Both the position numbers and the translations under genes were made by a program. From CAYQQU01 sp964419545 (GTDB lineage Bacteria; Bacteroidota; Bacteroidia; Chitinophagales; Saprospiraceae): 64,000 nucleotides of DNA. Under the pieces are notes generated by a model, which worked only from the letters and a program-made list of their open reading frames with translations, ran no database searches and had not been told where the DNA came from. Below are positions 1 through 7,370 of the stretch, piece after piece; position 1 is the first letter of the stretch; each line of letters begins with the position of its first letter. The stretch covers positions 19,940 to 83,939 of the forward strand of contig CAYQQU010000019.1 of NCBI GenBank assembly GCA_964419545.1, in the 5' to 3' direction.

Positions 1-719
1 AAAGTATGGATAAATTCGCCCGGCGCCAGGTCGCAGACCTGTGCGATCATCATCGTCAGCAAGGCGTAAGAAGCAATATTGAACGGCACGCCCAGAAAAA
101 CGTCGGCCGAGCGCTGATAGAGCTGGCACGACAGGCGGCCTTCCGCGACGTAAAACTGGAAAAGGGCGTGGCAGGGCGGCAGCCCCGACCTGGCCATAAC
201 GGGAATGTCGGCCGGATTCCAGGCCGAAACGATCAGCCGGCGCGAATGGGGTTTTTGTTTAATATCGGCCACGACCTGCGCGATCTGGTCCACGCCGCCG
301 AAGTTGCGCCATTGGCGTCCGTAAACCGGCCCCAGCTCGCCCCACTTCGCGGCAAAATCGGCATCGGTTCTCACCCGTTCCACGAATTCGCGCATCTTCG
401 CTTTCCATTCTTCGCTGTACTTGGGAAGCGCGTCCGCCAGGCCCTGTTCCTCCAGCCAGTGCTGGTAGGGCCAGTCGTTCCAGATGCTGACGCCGTTCTG
501 GACGAGATAGCGGATGTTGGTATCGCCGCGCAGAAACCAAAGCAACTCGTGAATGACCGACTTGAGGTGGATCTTCTTTGTGGTGATCAGCGGAAAACCG
601 GCCTGCAAATCGAACCGCATCTGATAGCCGAACACGCTGACGGTGCCGGTGCCCGTACGGTCGTCCTTACGGACGCCTCGGGCCAGAATGTGGCGGAGCA
701 GATCGTGGTACTGCTTCAT
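1..719 (-). CDS. thyA: Thymidylate synthase, 3' end cut by window edge
   Basis: ThyA converts dUMP to dTMP using methylenetetrahydrofolate in the cytoplasm. Read on the minus strand from the ATG at 719, the frame opens MKQYHDLLRHIL, then DRTGTGTVSVFG, the substrate-binding start typical of the family. The catalytic cysteine lies in LPPCHALFQFYV (Cys183), followed by SCQLYQRSADVFLGVPFNIA. The cysteine falls later than in the short E. coli type because of an insertion between about residues 85 and 130, as in the longer Lactobacillus-type enzymes. About 239 codons are visible and the C-terminus lies left of the window. The identification is firm. Confidence 0.95.
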   Translation of the reverse strand, partial: MKQYHDLLRHILARGVRKDDRTGTGTVSVFGYQMRFDLQAGFPLITTKKIHLKSVIHELLWFLRGDTNIRYLVQNGVSIWNDWPYQHWLEEQGLADALPKYSEEWKAKMREFVERVRTDADFAAKWGELGPVYGRQWRNFGGVDQIAQVVADIKQKPHSRRLIVSAWNPADIPVMARSGLPPCHALFQFYVAEGRLSCQLYQRSADVFLGVPFNIASYALLTMMIAQVCDLAPGEFIHT

Positions 720-804
720 GTTTTTTGTTTGCAAGTTTTCCGGTAGCGTAAAATCGCGGCAAAGCTACAATTATTATCCAAATGTTAAAAAAATTAACTT
801 ATTT

Positions 805-812
805 TAGTTTTG
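805..812 (+). promoter_or_regulatory. Bacteroidota -7 box (TAnnTTTG)
   Basis: TAGTTTTG matches the Bacteroidota sigma-A -7 consensus TAnnTTTG and lies about 65 bases before the ATG of the START-domain gene. I found no good -33 TTG at the usual spacing, so this is a candidate only. Confidence 0.4.
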
Positions 813-877
813 CCCAACCTTCGCCTTTGTCCGCACTGTTATGTTAGCGGTTGTACCAAAAACGCTGCAAACGTATT

Positions 878-1540
878 ATGCTTTCCCGAACCTCTATCGC
901 GACCTGCTTTTTCCTGGTGCTGGCTATCCCGTTTTTCGGCCAGGACGGCGACTGGAAACTCAAAAACGACCGCGACGGCCTGCGCGTCTATTACCGCAAA
1001 CCCGACGATTCGAACGTCAACGAGATCCGCATCGAGACCCGCCTCCCGGGCTCGCTCAGCTCGGTCATCGCCGTCCTGAAAGACGTGCCCGCTTACAGCA
1101 GCTGGATCTACAACTGCGAGTCGGCGCAACGCCTGAAGCCGCCGCGCGACCAGGCGGGCCTGTACTACTGCGAGATCGACTTCCCGTGGCCCCTCAGCAA
1201 TCGCGATTTCATCGCCCGCAGCACCATCCGGCAGGATGCAAAGTCCAAAAAAGTGTTTATCGAAGTGTCCGGCGACCCGGACTACCGGCCGGAAAACGAG
1301 GGGCTCGTCCGCATCGAGACGCTGCAGATCCACTATGAACTCACGCCCCTGCGCTCCGGCGAGGTCGATATGATCTACGAGCTCAAGTCGGAGCCCGGCG
1401 GCAGCATCCCCGCCTGGCTGGTGAATATGTTCGTCTCCAAAGGCCCAACGGAAACGATCAAGGGGCTGCGCGAAATGATCGCTCGCCCCGAATACCTGAC
1501 GGCCCGACTACCGTTCCTCGACGATCCGTGCATCAAGTAA
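878..1540 (+). CDS. Secreted START-domain lipid-binding-like protein
   Basis: A 220-residue protein with an N-terminal signal peptide (MLSRTSIATCFFLVLAIPFFG, cleaved near residue 22). The mature part matches the START/polyketide-cyclase-like helix-grip fold: DRDGLRVYYRK, then the SSVIAVLKDVPAYSSWIYNC segment, YYCEIDFPWPLSNRDFI, and a C-terminal helix (TIKGLREMI). START domains bind hydrophobic ligands; the ligand here is unknown. I place the start at ATG 878 rather than the upstream TTG at 851 because it directly precedes the signal peptide. The gene stands alone, divergent from thyA and about 90 bases before the UbiD gene. Confidence 0.8.
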   Translation: MLSRTSIATCFFLVLAIPFFGQDGDWKLKNDRDGLRVYYRKPDDSNVNEIRIETRLPGSLSSVIAVLKDVPAYSSWIYNCESAQRLKPPRDQAGLYYCEIDFPWPLSNRDFIARSTIRQDAKSKKVFIEVSGDPDYRPENEGLVRIETLQIHYELTPLRSGEVDMIYELKSEPGGSIPAWLVNMFVSKGPTETIKGLREMIARPEYLTARLPFLDDPCIK

Positions 1541-1628
1541 ACGGCAACCAAGCGGCGTTTTCTTTGTTGGGAAACCAAAATAGCTGCCGGTTCTCTCCTA
1601 CCGGCGTTCACCAAACCGGCCACAAACT

Positions 1629-3467
1629 ATGAGTTACCCTAGCATGTCGGCGGCAGTCGAAGACCTGGAAAAACACGGTCGGCTCGTCCGCATCCGCACC
1701 GAAGTCGACCCCGACCTCGAAACGGCGGAAATCCACCGGCGCGTCTTCGACGCGGGCGGCCCTGCCCTGCTCTTCGAACGCGTCAAAGGCAGTCCTTTTC
1801 CGGCTGTTTCCAACCTATACGGCACTTATGAGCGCACCGAGTTTTTGTTTCGCCACACCCTGGAGCTGGTCCAGAAAGTCATTGAACTGAAAGCGGACCC
1901 CGCCCATTTTTTCCAAAATCCGCTGCGCTACCTTTCTGCGCCCTTCACCGCTTTGTCGGCCCTGCCGCTGCGCCGGCGCTTTGGCAAACCACCTATCCTG
2001 CAGGGAACGACCACCATCGACCAGTTGCCGCAGATCAAATCGTGGCCGATGGACGGCGGCGCTTTCGTAACGCTGCCCCAGGTCTTCACCCTGCCCCCCG
2101 GCTCGAAGCGCATCATGGAATCCAACCTGGGCATGTATCGCATTCAGCTGTCGGGCAACGACTACCAGCTGAACCGGGAGGTCGGCATGCACTATCAGCT
2201 GCACCGCGGCATCGGCGTGCACCATACGCAGTACAACGCGAGCGACGAGCCTTTCCGCTGTTCCATCTTTGTGGGCGGCCCACCCTCGCACGCCTTCGCC
2301 GCCATCATGCCGCTGCCGGAAGGGCTCTCGGAGCTCACTTTTGCCGGTATGCTGGGCGGCCGCCGCTTCGGATACCTCCGGCGCAACGGCCACTTTCTGA
2401 GCGCCGACGCCGACTTCGTGATCACCGGCCTCATCCGCAAGGGCGAAAAGAAACCGGAGGGCCCCTTCGGCGACCACCTCGGCTACTACAGCCTGCAACA
2501 CGATTTCCCGGTCATGGAGGTCGAGCAGGTATACCACCGCCCCGACGCCATTTGGCATTTTACCGTGGTCGGACGACCGCCCCAGGAGGATTCGAGCTTC
2601 GGCTACCTGATCCACCAGCTGGTCAGATTGCTCACGCCCCAGGAGTTTCCGGGCATCGTTGAACTCAACGCCGTCGACGCAGCCGGCGTACACCCCTTGC
2701 TGCTGGCCATCGGCAGCGAACGCTATATGCCGTTCCGGGAACGCAGGCCCGAAGAGATCCTCACCCAGGCCAACCGCATTCTCGGCTCAGGACAAACCTC
2801 GCTGGCCAAGTTCCTGCTGATCGCCGCCCGGGGCGACGCCCCCGGGCTCAGCACCCACGATATTCCCGGCTTCTTCCGGCACCTGCTGGAGCGCATCGAC
2901 TGGACGCGCGACCTCCACTTTCAGACCCAAACGACCATCGATACCCTCGACTATTCGGGCACCGACTGGAATGCCGGCTCCAAGGTGGTGATGGCCTGCT
3001 GCGGCGATCCCCGACGCGAGCTGGCGGCCGAACGGAACGGCGACCTCCAGCTGCCGCCCGGCTTCCGACAGCCCCGGGTGGTGCTGCCGGGCGTATTGGC
3101 CATCGAAGGACCGAAATTCGAAGAAGCGTCGGGCTACGAGGACTGCCGCTTGCTCACCCATTTCCTGGAACGGGTGGACCTCGACGGCTTTCCCCTGCTG
3201 CTGCTGGTTGACGACAGCACCTTCGTAGCCGAAACGCTCAACAACTTCCTGTGGACCACCTTCACCCGCGCCAATCCCTCGCACGACATCCACGGCGTGT
3301 ACAGCTTCGTGGAACACAAACACTGGGGATGCCGCGGGCCCTTGCTGATCGACGCCCGACGCAAACCGCACCACGCCCCGCCGCTCGTCCCCGACGCCAA
3401 GGTCAGCGAAAAGGTAGACCGGCTTTTTGCCAAGGGCGGGGAACTTGCCGGGTTGGGGGGAGGTTGA
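1629..3467 (+). CDS. UbiD-family decarboxylase
   Basis: A 612-residue member of the UbiD family, prenylated-FMN-dependent (de)carboxylases that include the ubiquinone and menaquinone pathway enzymes. The family motif EGPFGDHLGYYS is at residues 277-288, with the conserved Glu at 277, followed by HRPDAIWHFTVVGRPPQED. N-terminal features (DLEKHGRLVRI, GPALLFERVKG) also fit. It is longer than the roughly 490-residue E. coli enzyme, as seen in other Bacteroidota members. No UbiX-type flavin prenyltransferase is visible nearby. The substrate is uncertain; a role in menaquinone synthesis is plausible. The stop codon lies inside the start of a hexamer repeat, so the last residues (GLGGG) are probably not conserved. 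Confidence 0.88.
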   Translation: MSYPSMSAAVEDLEKHGRLVRIRTEVDPDLETAEIHRRVFDAGGPALLFERVKGSPFPAVSNLYGTYERTEFLFRHTLELVQKVIELKADPAHFFQNPLRYLSAPFTALSALPLRRRFGKPPILQGTTTIDQLPQIKSWPMDGGAFVTLPQVFTLPPGSKRIMESNLGMYRIQLSGNDYQLNREVGMHYQLHRGIGVHHTQYNASDEPFRCSIFVGGPPSHAFAAIMPLPEGLSELTFAGMLGGRRFGYLRRNGHFLSADADFVITGLIRKGEKKPEGPFGDHLGYYSLQHDFPVMEVEQVYHRPDAIWHFTVVGRPPQEDSSFGYLIHQLVRLLTPQEFPGIVELNAVDAAGVHPLLLAIGSERYMPFRERRPEEILTQANRILGSGQTSLAKFLLIAARGDAPGLSTHDIPGFFRHLLERIDWTRDLHFQTQTTIDTLDYSGTDWNAGSKVVMACCGDPRRELAAERNGDLQLPPGFRQPRVVLPGVLAIEGPKFEEASGYEDCRLLTHFLERVDLDGFPLLLLVDDSTFVAETLNNFLWTTFTRANPSHDIHGVYSFVEHKHWGCRGPLLIDARRKPHHAPPLVPDAKVSEKVDRLFAKGGELAGLGGG

Positions 3468-3570
3468 GGTTAAGGTTGAGGTTAAGGTTAAGGTTGAGGT
3501 TGAGGTTAAGGTTGAGGTTGAGGTTGAGGGGGAGGGGGAGGTTGAGGGGGAGGTTGAGGGGGAGGGAGGA
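3463..3570. repeat. Hexanucleotide tandem repeat (GKKRAG)18
   Basis: Eighteen consecutive hexamers, mostly GTTGAG and GTTAAG and later GGGGAG, run for 108 bases across the UbiD stop codon and into the 3' spacer. One strand is nearly pure purine plus T, with no C on the plus strand. The array ends about 30 bases before the next gene's ATG. Slippage at this site would change only the last few residues of the UbiD protein and the spacer. Confidence 0.9.
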
Positions 3571-3600
3571 AGAATTAGTTAACGCCGTTCCAAAAACGAG

Positions 3601-4668
3601 ATGATCGACCTGTGTTCAAAGCTAGAGCGACCGGACCGTTTCGGGGCCGAAGAGCTGGACGCCTTTCTGGCGGCAGGTTGGCGTCCTATGGGTCAAAGCA
3701 TCTACACCTCGCATTTTTCACAGTTTAACGACGGGCGCATCTACTCCACGCTTTGCACCCGACTGCCGCTGCACGACCACCGGTTCGGCAAAAGCCGGCG
3801 CAAATTGCTGCGGCGCAACGACCGGCAATTCCAGTGTGTTGTGCGGCCGGCCCGCCTCACGCCGCGCAAGCGCATCGTCAACCGCCGTTACGAGGCCGCC
3901 TTTCCGCACCGCCACTATCCAACCCTCGAATTTCACCTGTACAACGACGAAGGGACCACCGTTTTCGATACCCAGGAGCTGGAAGTATACGCCGGCGACC
4001 GGCTCGTAGCCTTCAGCTTTTTTGATCTGGGCCGCAACAGCATCTACAGCAAGATCGGGATTTACGATCCCGCTCTGCGGCAATCCAGCCTGGGCCTTTA
4101 CACCATGCTCAAGGAGATCGAATGGGGAATGGAGCACCATTACGCCTACTACTACCCCGGCTACGTCGCCCCCGGGTATCCGGAGTTCGATTACAAACAC
4201 CGGGTCGGGCCGCTGCAATTCCTGGACCTCGCCCGCGAACAGTGGCGGCCGTTTGCCGACCTCAAGGAGGAAGATATCCCGATCCGGGCCATGGAAGCTC
4301 GCCTGCAGGCGCTCGCCGGCGAGTTGCGCCGACGCGGTGTGGACAGCCGCCTTTTCTTTTATCCTCATTTCGACCTCAACCTGGTTTACGACCTGCCGTC
4401 GCTCGTCTATTTATCCTATCCGGTGTTCCTGTTGCTGCATCGGCGGGAACAGCCCGGGGCTTACGCGCTGGTGGTGTATGACTTTGCCACGCAGCGATAC
4501 GAGCGCCTGCGGTGCCGATTCCTGTCCAGCCTCCTGTCGGGCGAATCCGCAGACAGCCGGTATTTCGATCCCATCGTTTTGGTCAAAGAAACCTGTGTTG
4601 CGTTTCCATCGGAGAGCGAGATGGCCGATTGGGAATGCCGCGGCGACGCGTCCGAAAAGAGCCGTTGA
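3601..4668 (+). CDS. Arginyl/leucyl-tRNA-protein transferase-like protein, copy 1
   Basis: A 355-residue homologue of the ATE/Bpt aminoacyl-tRNA-protein transferases, which add Arg or Leu to protein N-termini for degradation. The ATE_C GNAT-like core is clear: FDLGRNSIYSKIGIYDP, SLGLYTMLKEIEWG (about residues 162-176) and YYYPGYVAPGYPEFDYKHR. The ATE_N part is recognisable (GWRPMGQSIYTSHF, KSRRKLLRRNDRQF), but the usual CxxC cysteine cluster is replaced by residues such as HFSQFNDGRIY. The C-terminal 100 residues are an extension. It lies 30 bases after the hexamer repeat and upstream of a same-length paralogue at 5060. The fold assignment is good; the aminoacyl donor and actual activity are unknown. 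Confidence 0.75.
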   Translation: MIDLCSKLERPDRFGAEELDAFLAAGWRPMGQSIYTSHFSQFNDGRIYSTLCTRLPLHDHRFGKSRRKLLRRNDRQFQCVVRPARLTPRKRIVNRRYEAAFPHRHYPTLEFHLYNDEGTTVFDTQELEVYAGDRLVAFSFFDLGRNSIYSKIGIYDPALRQSSLGLYTMLKEIEWGMEHHYAYYYPGYVAPGYPEFDYKHRVGPLQFLDLAREQWRPFADLKEEDIPIRAMEARLQALAGELRRRGVDSRLFFYPHFDLNLVYDLPSLVYLSYPVFLLLHRREQPGAYALVVYDFATQRYERLRCRFLSSLLSGESADSRYFDPIVLVKETCVAFPSESEMADWECRGDASEKSR

Positions 4669-5059
4669 CCCCAAAAAATGAATCCAGATCGTAAAATTCC
4701 GAGTAAAAGCTAGTAATTTTCGCGAAGTCCGGATATCAGGTAAGTGCCTTCTAAGTTAACCCGGATTATTCATGGGTTCTTCGTCATGGCGGTCGTCAAG
4801 CTTGCGTTCGCGCAGGCGGGCGACACGCAGGCATATCCCCAGATACCGTGCGCATCGACCAACGAGCAAACGCAAGAATGGCGGGCGGCAATAGATTAAT
4901 CCATGAATAATCCGGGTTAAATCCACGTTTTCTCATCGCTGCGAACGCTTTTCCGGCCGGTTATTTCCGGGTGTAGAAACGGGATTGCCCCGGCCGGACG
5001 CGCCAAAAACGAAAACTCAAAAGCATTTGTTAGTGAATTTACAAAACGGTTCAGCCTTG
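4669..5059. other. Gene-free spacer between the two transferase paralogues
   Basis: A spacer of 391 bases with no convincing reading frame. It holds the 165-bp inverted-repeat element at 4756-4920. Upstream of that are AT-rich bases after the first paralogue. Downstream is a possible TTG start at 4985 for the second paralogue, which I reject in favour of ATG 5060. Confidence 0.7.
4756..4920. repeat. Inverted-repeat element with 20-bp perfect terminal repeats (MITE-like)
   Basis: The outer arms TTAACCCGGATTATTCATGG (4756-4775) and its exact reverse complement (4901-4920) bound a 165-base element without a reading frame. A nested arm pair, 4801-4811 and 4866-4876, matches at 10 of 11 positions. 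Each end starts with TTAA. The structure fits a miniature inverted-repeat transposable element or a decayed insertion-sequence remnant; a structured RNA or double terminator is also possible. No transposase is present. Confidence 0.65.
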
Positions 5060-6127
5060 ATGTTTGCAGAAAAGCATTATCCCGAAATGCTGATCCCCGA
5101 AGAACTTGATCACTATCTCGCCCGGGGCTGGTACCGCATGGGGCAAACCATCTTCACCACCCATTTCCTGTGCTTCGACGAGCAGTTCTTTTCCGCGATC
5201 TGGATTCGCCTCCCTCTGGCCGGCTATCAGTTTCGCAAGAGCCTGCGCAAGGTCCTGCGCCGCGGCCGCCGCGACTTCCGCATCCGCTTTCAGCCGGCGC
5301 GCCTGGGCCTGGAAAAAGAAAAGCTCTACCAGCGCTACCGCGCCGCCTTTCCCGGCATGCTGGCGCCCAGCCTCAAAGATTCTTTACTCGACGGCGACGA
5401 ATTTAACATCTTCAACACCTACGAGGTCACCGTCCACCACGGCGAAAAGCTGGTCGCGTTCAGCTTTTTCGACCTGGGGCGCACCGGCGCCGCCAGCATC
5501 ATCGGCGTCTACGACCCGGAATACAACCAGTACAGTCTCGGTATTTTTACCATGCTCCTGGAGATCGCCTTCGTCCAGGAGCGCGGCTTCACCCATTTTT
5601 ATCCCGGGTACATCGTGCCGGGTTACCATCGTTTTGACTACAAATTACGCATCGGCCGGCCGCAGGAAGTAGAGTTCTACGACCTGGGCCTGCGCAACTG
5701 GCGGCCCTACGCCGAGTTGCAGCCGGCCGAAGTACCGGTCACCAAAATGAAAGACCGGTTGCTGATGCTGGAAACGCAACTGCGCGCCGCCCGCGTTCCG
5801 GCGAAACTGCAGTATTACCCTCTATTCGAAGCCAACCTTTTCGGCTTCTGGCAGGCGCCTTATTTCGATTATCCTTTGTTTTTGCGCATCTTGCCGGACC
5901 GCAAATTGTCGCCCTACCTCATCGTGGTGTACGACGTGCGCGAAGAGACCTATAAACTCATTTACTGTTCGCCTTTCGACGACCTGCAGTTCTACTTCAA
6001 CGACTCCTTTACCCGCGCTTTCCGGGGCGACCGCTTCTTTCTCGAATTGATCCTCGTCGAAAAGGATATCCTGCACAGCCCCGAACCGGAAGAGCTGGTA
6101 AACGCCCTGGGGCAACTGGCCTCCTGA
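5060..6127 (+). CDS. Arginyl/leucyl-tRNA-protein transferase-like protein, copy 2
   Basis: A paralogue of the gene at 3601 with exactly the same length (355 residues) when started at ATG 5060; the upstream TTG at 4985 would add 25 unaligned residues. It shares EELDHYLARGWYRMGQTIFT, RKSLRKVLRRGRRDF, RYRAAFPG, FSFFDLGRTGAASIIGVYDP, YSLGIFTMLLEIAF and FYPGYIVPGYHRFDYKLR, in the same order as the first copy. The ATE_N cysteine cluster is again absent (FTTHFLCFDEQFFSAIW). The two copies are moderately diverged, so the duplication is not recent. The likely role is addition of an amino acid to N-termini or another GNAT-type acyl transfer; the substrate is unknown. Confidence 0.75.
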   Translation: MFAEKHYPEMLIPEELDHYLARGWYRMGQTIFTTHFLCFDEQFFSAIWIRLPLAGYQFRKSLRKVLRRGRRDFRIRFQPARLGLEKEKLYQRYRAAFPGMLAPSLKDSLLDGDEFNIFNTYEVTVHHGEKLVAFSFFDLGRTGAASIIGVYDPEYNQYSLGIFTMLLEIAFVQERGFTHFYPGYIVPGYHRFDYKLRIGRPQEVEFYDLGLRNWRPYAELQPAEVPVTKMKDRLLMLETQLRAARVPAKLQYYPLFEANLFGFWQAPYFDYPLFLRILPDRKLSPYLIVVYDVREETYKLIYCSPFDDLQFYFNDSFTRAFRGDRFFLELILVEKDILHSPEPEELVNALGQLAS

Positions 6128-6209
6128 ATGGTTGTGCGGCGACAGGGCTTTTTGCCGGACTGCCGCTGTTCTGCTGTGCATGCAAACCGGCCATTACTTT
6201 TTAATGCTT

Positions 6210-7256
6210 ATGAAAGCCATTGTATACGAAAAATTCGGCGGCCCGCTGGCCCTGCAAGAAGTACCTGACCCCAGGCCGCCGGAAGACGGCGTCGTGATCA
6301 GCGTAGGCGCTACCGGCATCTGCCGCAGCGACTGGCACGGCTGGCAGGGCCACGACGACGACATCAGCCTGCCGCACGTGCCGGGGCACGAACTGGCGGG
6401 CGCCGTCGTGGAAACCGGAAAGAACGTCCGGCGCTGGCGCCCGGGCGACCGCGTCACCCTGCCCTTCTGCGTGGGTTGCGGCCGCTGTGCGCAGTGCGTC
6501 ACCGGCAATCAGCAGGTTTGCGACCAGTATTTCCAGCCTGGCTTTACCGGCTGGGGCTCCTTTGCGCCGCTGGTGGCTATCCCCCATGCCGATTTCAACC
6601 TGGTCGAACTGCCCGAAGAGATGGATTTCGTGGAAGCCGCCATCCTGGGCTGCCGCTTCATCACCTCCTTCCGCGCCGTGGTCGATCAGGGCCGGGGACG
6701 CGCCGGCGAATGGCTGGTGGTGCACGGCTGCGGCGGCGTCGGCCTGTCGGCGATTATGATCGGCAAAGCCCAGGGCATGCAGGTGCTGGCCGTCGATATC
6801 ACGGCGGATAAACTCCTCTTCGCGCGCTCGGCCGGCGCCGACGCGGTGCTGAACGCCCGCGAACAGGAAAATATTCCCGCCGCCGTCAAAGCCGTCACGG
6901 AAGGCGGCGCACACCTCTCGATCGACGCCCTGGGCAGTACCGAGACCTGCACCAACTCCCTTTTGTGCCTGCGCAAAAGAGGGCGGCACGTACAGGTAGG
7001 CCTGATGGCAGGCCGCCACACCCACCCTCCCCTGCCGATGGGCCCGGTGATCGCCGACGAGTTGGAGATCATCGGCAGCCACGGCATGCCTGCTCATCGC
7101 TTTCCCGACCTGCTGGCCATGATCCGGTCGGGCGCCCTGCAACCCCGGCAATTGCTCGGAAAAACGGTAGCGCTCAGCGAAGCACCCGCCGAACTCGCCG
7201 CCATGGGCGCTTTCAGCCAGACGGGCGTGAGCGTGATCGACCGGCTGCTGGATTGA
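6210..7256 (+). CDS. Zinc-dependent alcohol dehydrogenase (MDR family)
   Basis: A 348-residue medium-chain dehydrogenase. The catalytic zinc ligands Cys38 (GICRSDWH, with His43) and His60-Glu61 (PGHELAG) are present, as are the structural zinc cysteines 90, 93, 96 and 104 (CGRCAQCVTGNQQVC). The Rossmann nucleotide-binding turn is HGCGGVGLSAIMI. The protein begins MKAIVYEKFGG at ATG 6210; an in-frame ATG at 6204 is almost equally good, and the longer upstream frame has no family similarity. It probably oxidises an alcohol or reduces an aldehyde with NAD(P). It follows the second transferase by about 80 bases on the same strand. Confidence 0.9.
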   Translation: MKAIVYEKFGGPLALQEVPDPRPPEDGVVISVGATGICRSDWHGWQGHDDDISLPHVPGHELAGAVVETGKNVRRWRPGDRVTLPFCVGCGRCAQCVTGNQQVCDQYFQPGFTGWGSFAPLVAIPHADFNLVELPEEMDFVEAAILGCRFITSFRAVVDQGRGRAGEWLVVHGCGGVGLSAIMIGKAQGMQVLAVDITADKLLFARSAGADAVLNAREQENIPAAVKAVTEGGAHLSIDALGSTETCTNSLLCLRKRGRHVQVGLMAGRHTHPPLPMGPVIADELEIIGSHGMPAHRFPDLLAMIRSGALQPRQLLGKTVALSEAPAELAAMGAFSQTGVSVIDRLLD

Positions 7257-7370
7257 CGAGCGGCACGGTATGACCTGTTTATCTGGTATGCTTCCCGGTA
7301 CCTCCCCGATCTTCGGAACAACTCCGGCAGAAATCTGTTTCTCTTCACGAAATCAAACCCGGCTTTTTTA

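Noticed and set aside
6..746. A 246-codon plus-strand frame at the left edge
   Set aside because: It is the complement of the thymidylate synthase gene, which has its catalytic Cys and family blocks on the minus strand.
3251..3604. Frame encoding a long Leu-Arg repeat
   Set aside because: It reads UbiD out of frame and then the hexamer array; alternating Leu-Arg is a by-product of the GTTRAG units.
4985..5059. TTG start for the second transferase paralogue
   Set aside because: The 25 extra residues do not align with the first copy, and ATG 5060 gives exactly the same length as copy 1.
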